Source: Bradyrhizobium sp. B124
Lineage (GTDB): Bacteria > Pseudomonadota > Alphaproteobacteria > Rhizobiales > Xanthobacteraceae
Direction: 5' to 3'
Assembly: GCF_038967635.1 (NCBI RefSeq)
Contig: NZ_CP152413.1
Location: forward strand, 8,064,001-8,128,000
Length of the DNA: 64,000 bases
Part shown: positions 38,658 to 46,127 of the stretch, in pieces
Numbering within the stretch: position 1 is the first letter of the stretch
Layout: the number at the start of each line of letters is the position of its first letter
Program-made: the position numbers and the translations under genes
Notes under the pieces: model-generated
Databases searched by the model: none
What the model was told of the DNA's origin: nothing
The model's input: only the letters and a program-made list of their open reading frames with translations

Positions 38658-38957
38658 TCACTTCGCGTCGTTGTTTCTCTTTCCTGTATCTCGAACGGAG
38701 AGTACGTGGCGACATTGCTGACTGAGGCTCGCTTGGTTGGATCTGAGACAAGCAGTGATAGCGGCGCGATCTGGTATGTGGCTGTTACAGAGGCGGAACG
38801 CGTCCTCCATGCATGCCTCTTTCTCCTCTGTGGTCGGCGCTTGATCGCGCGCGTCAACCCGCCCGGGGATTACAGCAGTCACTGCGACAGCAAGAGCGAT
38901 GGCGCAGTGGTAGGCCTTGAGCAGCGAAGGCAATTGGAATCGTTGGTTTTGAAGCAT
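38658..38957 (-). CDS. Secreted cysteine-rich (GLG1-repeat-like) protein
   Basis: A 99-residue protein with a signal peptide (LLKAYHCAIALAVAVTAVIPGRVDA, cleavage likely after residue 36). One mature segment has four cysteines in a pattern like eukaryotic-type cysteine-rich GLG1 repeats: ACMEDAFRLC, then ITACLRSNQASLSQQCRHVL. Such short exported proteins are frequent in Bradyrhizobium; their role is unknown. ATG at 38957. It lies on the same strand about 150 bases upstream of the biotin carboxylase gene and may share its transcript. Confidence 0.6.
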   Translation of the reverse strand: MLQNQRFQLPSLLKAYHCAIALAVAVTAVIPGRVDARDQAPTTEEKEACMEDAFRLCNSHIPDRAAITACLRSNQASLSQQCRHVLSVRDTGKRNNDAK

Positions 38958-40017
38958 GATATTCCTTCAAGTCGGTGGGTCTGCCGTATTGTTCTTCCTG
39001 CGCGACGCGCAACATGGCCTGTCAAACGGAAAACAGGCCGAAACTGGTTAAGCGCCGGAGCCGCGAGCCCGCTCTTTCGCTTCTGCGGACCTAGCCACGG
39101 CGCTCGTCCTCTGTCGGCACGACGCAATCAGCATCGGTCGTAGTCGGGGCCGAGCCCCAGGCGGACGAGAGGCATTCGCGGCTGAGCTGGCTGAGCAAGT
39201 GATCATTTTTGGGCTTCCGGTGATTGTGTGGTCGGGTCTGCCATGCCTAGATGTCGCGAGGCATTGCGTGGGCGTGGCGTGCTTTAAGGTGCCGGGCTCG
39301 GCCGACTAACTTGCCAGCCCCCTGATGACGCCATAGCCGGCGCGACGCAGGATCAAGACTTACGGCCCGGGCCAAGGTGTCGCGTGGCGGAGTGATGAGG
39401 CAGAAGCGAGGTGCGCTTAAGCCATTGCGAATGATACGCTCGATGGCGGGGAGCGAACCATGGTCGCGCGCGCCTACGTCATGTGTGGTGTAGTCTTGCA
39501 ACCTGTATTCCACTCGATGTGAAGACGACGGGCGGGATTTCTGAGATGGACCCTTTGCCGGGCGCCCGTTCTCATGCGGATAGTGCGACGGGAGAGCGTC
39601 CCGTGCAGATCTCGAAACGCGTAAGTTCGTCCAGCCGACCGGCCTCCGATGAGATGCGGATAACAATGCATTCGGAGGATCCTAGAGTCGTGATTGAGTC
39701 TTGCGGAACGAGCCTGGATGCGTGAGACACTCGCAATTCTCGGTACCTGTCGGGAAGCGTCTAGATTGTCGGAGGTGGTCCCCACTTGTGTAGGATCGTA
39801 CAATCTAACGCCACGTGCGATTCAAGCCTTTTCGTGCGTCGAATCGCCTGAAGGTGTCTGAGGTGTGCGCTATTTCGGATAAGTTTCGGCTGCAAGGTCG
39901 CACATCGTGTGTTCTGAACGGCGACGGCTGTGCATGGCGCGGGGCAGCGCAAGCAACGGTCAGCGCCTGCTTTTGGTGTGACGATCGCATTAGGTAACGG
40001 AGACCTCCAGCGTTGCT
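38958..40017. other. Gap with decayed sequence and a repeated motif
   Basis: About 1.06 kb. Frames such as 39247-39666 (minus) are open but show no domain. Copy F of the 29-bp motif lies at 39799-39827, oriented leftward, with no intact gene immediately downstream. Confidence 0.45.
39799..39827 (-). promoter_or_regulatory. 29-bp repeated motif, copy F
   Basis: Core TACAATCTAACGCCACGT, then a half ending GATTCAAGC. It matches the consensus at all highly conserved positions, but the leftward region is gene-poor until the cysteine-rich gene at 38957. Confidence 0.5.
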
Positions 40018-40037
40018 GCTACGTAATTGTACGTAGC
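40018..40037. promoter_or_regulatory. Perfect palindrome, possible operator
   Basis: GCTACGT, six bases AATTGT, then ACGTAGC: seven-base arms with perfect complementarity. It lies 45 bases before the small gene at 40082, where a regulator could bind. It has no T-run and is too small for a good terminator. No regulator family is assigned. Confidence 0.4.
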
Positions 40038-40081
40038 GCCGGTGTCGCATTTCTTTGATCTGCGAATTGCATGCTCAGGGC

Positions 40082-40288
40082 ATGAATCCGAAAAGTAAAC
40101 TCTGCGAGCCCGACCACTGGCGAGGCCGTGCGGAAGCAACGCGAAAGAAAGCGGAAGCGCTCGCTTACGGCAAACCCAGAGATCGGCTTCTTAAGATTGC
40201 CATGGAATACGACAAGCTGGCGCGTCGTGCCCAAGAGTGGCAGACGCGCAGAAATTCGGACGATACATGGCCTGATCAGGACTCGTAG
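40082..40288 (+). CDS. Small conserved Bradyrhizobium protein of unknown function
   Basis: A 68-residue charged helical protein: MNPKSKLCEPDHWRGRAEAT, then RKKAEALAYGKPRDRLLKIAMEYDKLARRAQEW. The block HWRGRAEE-A-R...A...M...IA-YD-LA--A is a recurrent family in Bradyrhizobium and relatives, known only as hypothetical. An upstream in-frame start at 40055 is possible. A perfect palindrome lies 45 bases upstream. Confidence 0.65.
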   Translation: MNPKSKLCEPDHWRGRAEATRKKAEALAYGKPRDRLLKIAMEYDKLARRAQEWQTRRNSDDTWPDQDS

Positions 40289-40770
40289 GCCGTCGCTGCG
40301 CCTCGATCAAGCGCCCGCGGATAGACCGCTACGCAGCTGTTTCGGTGAAGAAAAATGTTTCCCGTGGCTCGGTGCAGGCAAGTCAGCGGCCGCTTGCATG
40401 CGACGTTGAGGCGACGCCGTATGGCGAGCCGACCGACGGTTCCTGGGTCGCGCTAGATGGCTTTCAATCGAATCGCAACCGGCATGGAATGCCTGGGTGC
40501 TTCTCTAGAGTCAGCCAGTGAGGTCGTGTCCAGGTCGCATTCACTCGATGTGTGGAATGCGTCGATCGAGCTTTACCCGGACTGATGCCGCCGATCCGCT
40601 CATCTTGCTATTGTCGGGGGAGGCTGGGCGTGGTGTCCGGCTCCATTGCAAATGAGCGGATACGGCGGCGTGCTCCTGTTGCGATGTCTGATCGCGACAC
40701 GTACGTCGTTTGGCAACGAGTTGGAAGCCGGCCGCCCCCGCCCGGCGGCCGCACTTCAGGCCTATTCTTT
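40289..40770. other. Gap without a supportable gene
   Basis: About 480 bases with no recognised gene or element; a tts box follows at its right edge. Confidence 0.45.
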
Positions 40771-40801
40771 TGGTCAGCTTCTCGAAAGCTGATCCTCCTT
40801 T
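40771..40801 (+). promoter_or_regulatory. tts box (TtsI binding site) without an obvious gene
   Basis: The sequence GGTCAGCTTCTCGAAAGCT followed by GATCCTCCTTT closely fits the tts-box pattern (GTCAGCTTNTCGAAAGCT, then a C-rich tail) that TtsI binds to activate type III secretion genes in rhizobia. It points rightward, but the next 100 bases hold no gene and then comes the 3' end of nopT on the opposite strand. Confidence 0.75.
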
Positions 40802-40907
40802 ATGTCATCTTGCGCGCGCCACTGAGACAACAGACGTCGACCTAACTATTGATCCGAGGAGGCGCGATCGTGGAAAGCGCCAATCGGCGGCGGTCTGCGA
40901 CGGCTCA

Positions 40908-41690
40908 TCACATCTTTTGTGTGGTGATTGTCGATATAATCATCCCGTTGGGGTTCCTGTAACGATTGTCCAGGCTTTCGAATAATCCATTCACCTGGTC
41001 TGAGCGAACGGTAAACTCTCCATAGTTTGGATCGAACAGCGTGGTCCTTCCCTCCGACGCCGACGTCGCAATTGTGTGCCGGCCACCCCCGGCGAAACGT
41101 AAGCTCAGCAAATGCGTCGATCCGTCGCGGGTGATTTTGTCCAGCATGCGCGCGCGGTTCTCAGGTTCATCGAAACTGTATACTTTCTCTCTTCCGGATG
41201 GTTGCAGGCCCATTTCCGTCAGCACGGTGTTTTTTGCCTGCATGTTGGCCTGAGAACGTTCTACCCCGTCGCGTCGCAATCCAGCTCTAAGGTCCTCATA
41301 CTGCTCTTGCCGCTCAGCCGCAGCGCGGTGCCCTTGCGATCCGGGTACTAACGCATTCATTCGGGATGTCGGGCTGTTGTGGAGATTGCGGAGCCATTCT
41401 CCAGCCAGCCCAACGCAGATGCCGTTTACATTCGCGTCGGCCAATCCCGCCGTCCTGTAGTCGAATAGGGAGGTGCTCGGCCTCGCCGCAGAGGATGCAC
41501 CGGGGTTGTCTGGATCCGAGGCGCGTGGCGTGCTAACGCAGCACCCCATTTGGTCGGGCACTCCAGGCGACGGGCTCCTCAGCAGCGCGAGATCCGCAAG
41601 CGTTCTCGTAAAGCTGTCGCTGTCGCCTAACTGGCTCAGTGCGTCACTTTGGATAGCGCGTGTGGATGAGTCACTGATTCGATTATCCAT
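40908..41690 (-). CDS. nopT: Type III effector NopT, YopT/AvrPphB-family (C58) cysteine protease
   Basis: The 260-residue protein has the catalytic triad of C58 proteases: Cys92 in VNGICVGLAGEWLRN, His205 in GGGRHTIATS and Asp220 in LFDPNYGEF. The internal QM-GCC at 47-51 resembles the autoprocessing site that exposes a glycine and two cysteines for lipid attachment in the plant cell. NopT is injected into legume cells and cleaves host proteins. The N-terminal 47 residues, Ser/Asp-rich, would act as the secretion signal. ATG at 41690 with AGGAA upstream. A tts box lies about 80 bases upstream. All key residues are intact, so activity is likely. Confidence 0.9.
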   Translation of the reverse strand: MDNRISDSSTRAIQSDALSQLGDSDSFTRTLADLALLRSPSPGVPDQMGCCVSTPRASDPDNPGASSAARPSTSLFDYRTAGLADANVNGICVGLAGEWLRNLHNSPTSRMNALVPGSQGHRAAAERQEQYEDLRAGLRRDGVERSQANMQAKNTVLTEMGLQPSGREKVYSFDEPENRARMLDKITRDGSTHLLSLRFAGGGRHTIATSASEGRTTLFDPNYGEFTVRSDQVNGLFESLDNRYRNPNGMIISTITTQKM

Positions 41691-41770
41691 GGCGATTCCT
41701 GTTTCCCTCGACGTAAGTCTTTTCGCAGTGAGTGCGGGCCGCTTAGGCGCTGCTGCGGATGATACTCAGA

Positions 41771-41794
41771 CGAGCTGACGACAAGCTGACGGGC
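41771..41794 (-). promoter_or_regulatory. tts box of nopT
   Basis: On the minus strand GTCAGCTTGTCGTCAGCT matches the tts-box consensus with two differences (GTC for AAA side). It is about 80 bases before the nopT ATG and in the correct orientation, indicating TtsI and hence flavonoid/NodD-linked control. Confidence 0.75.
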
Positions 41795-41799
41795 AGATG

Positions 41800-43649
41800 T
41801 TCCCCAGCTTGACGTCACCGTGGTGCCGCTTAACGAGACCGCCTCATGGCTGGTAGGGCGTCGCCCGTGAAAAGCTCAGCGGGACAACGGCCGCCGCTGC
41901 TCGAATGCCCGGCAACGGCTTGGCGTGCAGCACGAACGAGCCGCGGGGGCAGGCCGATTAACGGAAACAATGGAAGTGCCTCGACGCCGAATTCGTAGGG
42001 CGCGGCTGCACTGCCGATGCATTCGACCTCGTAGGGGTGGGAAGAAATAAAGCTTCCAGCCGCGCTAGCGCTGCTGTTGCGAACGGATCTCGGCGACCCA
42101 CCCCAGCAGCAGCGCAAACGCCTCCTCGAGCACTGGCCGACCTTGCGGCGGATGTCGCGGATGATTCGGCCGAGTCGGCTACGCAGGATGCGTCGAAAAA
42201 CCCTTGGATACCCGACCACCATTTGTCGTGAGCTTCGTTAGTTCGTCGAGGCTATTGCACCTATAAGAAGGCTGCGATGATCCAGCAAACACCGGCCCAA
42301 AGCAGCGCACTGAGCAGAAGCGCGGCCAGCGGCCACAGGTTCCCCCTCCTTTGCGCCTGCCAAGATCGGCAATCAGCGCCGCAATGCTTGATCCCGCAGT
42401 GCCTTGGTGTGCGCCAGTGCGTCATTCATCACAACCCGCGCCGGTCCACGGAAAAAGGCTAGTGTCTGGATGCTTCGTATCAGTCATAAGTTTGCAGTCT
42501 TCTTTTAGAGCTCTGGTGTCGTCATCTTGTTTGTTGCGCGGCAATCATCCAGCTGATGATTTGGCCGCGCTCCTTAGCAGCTGCATCGGTCAGGATCAAA
42601 CAATAGTCCATTGTGGATTGATGCTTGGATATAGGGCGTCATGCTGGCTCGCGTTTCTCCACCACAGCACTCAGCGTGCCATGGGCGGAGAAGCCCCGTG
42701 CCGGTCGACACGAGAAAAATACGTGTCTGTCGGTTCGACGACATGGATGGTTGTGCATAGTCGGATTTGCGACATCGATGTCTGAAAGAACCGGAAGTAG
42801 CAGGAAGGGTGAGTGGTATGTTTGCGCCATACCGGCAACAATGCGTTAGGAGTTGCATCGTAATGACGCGGCGATAGATCCGCCAATGGTCTAGTTACAT
42901 TCAATGCGGCTCTAATCACGTTCTCGGGCCGTTACCCTACAGGGACGCACTGTGATGGCAGGCGATCCGCTAGATGTTGTCTCAGCTCAATCAAGGAGGC
43001 AGTACGCCGCGCGTCCGCGGCTCTGATACGAGCCCGTTCGATTTAGCCCTCGTACAACTCATCATGGTCACATAGATGACGCATTGGCCATGTTTCAGAC
43101 TCGTCGAGCAGAAGGGCGCGAATGATCAAGTACCGCATCGCGAAACAGCATCGCACCAAGACGATATCGCCTTTGCGAAGCGTCACCCGGTGCGGGCGCA
43201 ACGTGGGTTTGCAAGCCATAATGGAGTGCAGATATCGGAGGCCATCATATGGAGCATGCCAGGATGACGTTAAATCCAATTTCGATGAGTTGACTGGCCC
43301 ATTCTATATGCTCAAGCACATCTCCGGGAAACCTGAATGGACAGGGGCAATGCGAACTTGGTTTGCAAGTACGAAACTCAAGGGCAGAGTTTCCTATTGC
43401 TGACGCGCGCGCTGTTCGGCGATGTGCGGTTAGCGCTTGCTGTCATCAATGAAGCAAAATGCCCGGCGTGAGGCTCGCTCGGTGACGGATGTATCCGTCC
43501 GGCTATCATCAGCGTGGAAGTCCAATCGGCGGGTCGAGTCGCATCGAGCAGATCGTGCACGGCCCGCATTCAGGCAATCAGGGACCCGTGAGAGCGTTTC
43601 GTCGGAACCTTGAAACACGAAGCGTCGGAAAATAATAGGAGAACAAGTG
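41800..43649. other. Long gene-poor stretch
   Basis: About 1.85 kb. Open frames (for example 41830-42222 minus, 42277-42785 plus, 43043-43279 minus, 43122-43403 plus) are short, overlap one another and show no recognised domain. Some may be effector or IS remnants, but I cannot support any as a gene. No RNA gene or repeat recognised. Confidence 0.4.
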
Positions 43650-43820
43650 ATGATGGACATCTGCGGTTTTCTCAGCAGATGGTTCGCTGAAGAGTGGTAT
43701 GGGAACGCTGCGCTGAGGACCGAGCTGACGCCGGTTAACGAGTGGCGAGACAACGTCATCTACGTCGACTTCAAAGCGGTCCGCGAGGCAAAGGAGGGGG
43801 CGTGCGAGCGCATATCATAG
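43650..43820 (+). CDS. Small unknown protein, first of an overlapping pair
   Basis: A 56-residue frame (MMDICGFLSRWFAEEWYGNA, then NEWRDNVIYVDFKAVREAKEGACERIS) with a clear AGGAGA site 8 bases upstream. Its end overlaps the start of the next gene by 19 bases. Composition and layout recall small phage or mobile-element genes; function unknown. Confidence 0.5.
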   Translation: MMDICGFLSRWFAEEWYGNAALRTELTPVNEWRDNVIYVDFKAVREAKEGACERIS

Positions 43821-44221
43821 AAAAGCTGGAGGCCGGCCGCGTACAATACGGCCAGTTCGCCAGCATTCCGGGATCAGGCCCTTGCGGCCTGTTCTTTGTG
43901 CAGGGACCTTGCGGGTGTAAGCTGAAGATCAGTGGATTAGTCCGTCCTGGCTGGGAGCATGTAGCTGTCTCGACGCCGCGGCGTTGTCCGAACTGGGAAG
44001 AAATGTGCTTTGTCAAAAACCTGTTCTGGGATGAGGAGGATTGTGTAATGCAACTGCATCCGCCACATTCGCAGTATGTTAACAACAGCCGGTATTGCCT
44101 GCACCTGTGGAGACCCACTTACCGGGACATTCCAATGCCCCCGCCGAGCTTTGTAGGCATCGTTGGGCTAGGACCATCCGAAGCGGCAATGTTGTTTGCA
44201 CGGATGGGCGCGACAGCATGA
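43802..44221 (+). CDS. Phage-type conserved protein of unknown function
   Basis: A 139-residue protein with RPGWEHVAVSTPRRCPNWEEMCFVKNLFW, then DEEDCVMQLHPPHSQYVNN and YCLHLWRP. I recognise this block set (PGWEHV-S-P-RCP-WEEM-FVK-LFW...HPP-S-YVN-H--CLHLWRP) as a family of uncharacterised proteins found in prophages and alphaproteobacterial genomic islands. Start is GTG at 43802, overlapping the preceding small gene. Followed by an ATGA-overlapping fragment (44218 onward, MTSWVNDIRAEDEAEPVQ) that soon shifts out of frame. Confidence 0.6.
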   Translation: MRAHIIEKLEAGRVQYGQFASIPGSGPCGLFFVQGPCGCKLKISGLVRPGWEHVAVSTPRRCPNWEEMCFVKNLFWDEEDCVMQLHPPHSQYVNNSRYCLHLWRPTYRDIPMPPPSFVGIVGLGPSEAAMLFARMGATA

Positions 44222-45803
44222 CGAGTTGGGTCAACGACATCCGCGCGGAAGATGAGGCCGAGCCGGTGCAGAAACATCGGTGCGGCGCCGCCGGAAGGCA
44301 GCGCCACCAGCGGACATGTGCTTCCATCTGTTGACAACGTTCAAGGGTTCAGAAGCGGGAAATCACTGCTGCTGACCCGGAGGCGGTGACAGTGCATTGA
44401 GCCGGTTCAAGAGATGTCTCATATGCACCGGTGCGACCGACTCCAATGTGGACGGAACGATAGGATTGGAATTGGTTCTTGGCGGCGTTCAAACCAGTGT
44501 TTGCGGAACCGCGCTAAACATGGGTTTGGGCGCAACAACAGCATCTCACCGAGGTCGATGGCCGGCCACCCGCAACTCGCCAAACGGCCAGCGCGGGTGC
44601 GACAGCATCTCCAGGCTTATTTGTTCGTCAGTTCGTCGTCAGCTTGCCGCAATATCATTCGCAGCAGGGCGCAAGCGGTTGGCACTCGCTCTGAGGTAAC
44701 GTACGCTGAAGAGGCAGGCGCACCGCCGTGGATAATCGAGCTAGTGGTCGATCCATACGTGCTAATCAAACTGACGAACGGAGTCGGTCGGCGGATAATA
44801 GCAGCCAGCGGCTGACAGCAGGCAATGCCAAGCTCGATCCCGTCCTGGAATGCAAGCGAACCATCTCAAGATGACGACGCCTCATTCCACCAGCTTGGGG
44901 CCCGAGACCCAGGTTGATTGACAAGCGCAAAATCCACGACCTCGCCACGCAGACAGCCGCATGTCATCGAAGGATCGTGTCCTTGGCTGGATGCTCGTAG
45001 GCAGTTATGCCGATGAGTAGCTCGCCGAAAGCTGGATATTCGACGGCGAAACTAGTCTCAAGAAGTGCTTCCTCGAGACCTGCCGGTTCTTGGAAGACCT
45101 CGACTTGACGGTGCGCAATGAGGCGCAGCTCGACGAAGGCTTCCGAAGCCGGTCTTCGCCAAAGTCGGCGCCGGGTTTACGAGGAGACCGGAATCGAAAT
45201 CCGGGTCGACCAGCAGGAATTCGATACCTTACCGCAACCCTTGCCGCAATCTCTCGTGCTAGGGGCGATCAACTACAAAGCGCCGGCTTCGCCGATCCGG
45301 CTTTTGCGGCGCATCAAGCTCGGCCACGCCGCCGGCGGACACGTCGTGCCGCCAGAGAGCGTAGAGATCGTTCATCCGATTCTGACGCGCCGGGAAGAGG
45401 GGATCGAAGTGCTGGCTTACGACTACATCGAGGCCTTCGCTGAAGAATCCGGGACGCTGGCCGAGCCTACCCCGCCGTGCGACCGCTATGATGTCGTCAC
45501 CCTCTGTCGAAATGCTGATCTCGCCTGAGCCGCAACAGATTGCCGCGCTGCTGCGGGAGAAATGCCCGCTCAAAGGCATCGAGCTGCCACAACTTGCCGA
45601 TTTCGAGCCGCCTCGCGGCGATGTCGAAGCCGGTTGGTCCGGCATACTGAACCATCAGCGTCCGGCATTGCTGCCGATCGGTTCGTTCTGGAAGCAACGA
45701 ACTCTCATCCGCCTTTACTGAGCCGCTTGTTAGGTACGTGACCAATGTCGAAAAGCCGACGATCCGCAGGTTCAGAGGAAGGGTAAAATTAAGAGCCTCA
45801 GTC
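44222..45803. other. Long stretch with fragments only
   Basis: About 1.6 kb. The frame from 44218 (MTSWVNDIRAEDEAEPV...) ends after 38 codons and looks like the start of a phage gene broken by a shift. Plus-strand frames 45118-45528 and 45488-45721 are open but unrecognised; they follow a degenerate tts-like site at 45016-45036 and could be remains of an effector gene. At 45728-45743 TGT-N10-ACC is one base short of a NifA site. Confidence 0.4.
45016..45036 (+). promoter_or_regulatory. Degenerate tts-box-like sequence
   Basis: AGTAGCTCGCCGAAAGCT shares the CGAAAGCT half and AGCT of the tts box but deviates at about four positions. Downstream open frames up to 45530 are unrecognised and perhaps decayed. 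Weak evidence. Confidence 0.25.
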
Positions 45804-45819
45804 TGGCGCGCCGCTTGCT
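45804..45819 (+). promoter_or_regulatory. Sigma-54-type (-24/-12) promoter upstream of the hydrazine-type cluster
   Basis: TGGCGCGCCGCTTGCT has GG and GC ten bases apart and a consensus TTGCT at -12. It is oriented toward the cluster that starts at 46128, with about 295 bases of leader. An imperfect NifA site (TGT-N10-ACC, 45728-45743) lies about 60 bases before the -24 element. If real, the cluster is expressed under NifA, in low oxygen in nodules. Confidence 0.55.
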
Positions 45820-46127
45820 TTGTTGACGGCGTCATCATCGATCGCTTCCAAGGGGACAGATAGTTGGTCTCATTGGGCAGAGGGCGGAGATTAGCCGTGT
45901 CGCGCGCTGAGGTAGAGCAATTCGTCAAGAATTCAGAAGAGGAGAGACTGCTCGAAAACCTCAAACAGGCTGCTAAAGGCTTTCGACGGATTGTGGAGTC
46001 CGGTTTGAAATCCGCGACCCGATTGCGTCCATAACTCCGTCAGCTGCCCGAGCTTTTGGTGTTTTCCAAGGAAAGTGCTGGGCATCTGTTTCGGTATTGC
46101 TCTGTTCAAGGGAGTCGTTGTGCAGAT

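Noticed and set aside
46038..46056. A tts box directly before the MetRS-like gene (GTCAGCTGCCCGAGCTT)
   Set aside because: It lacks the TCGAAAGCT half and its spacing is short; random resemblance is likely.
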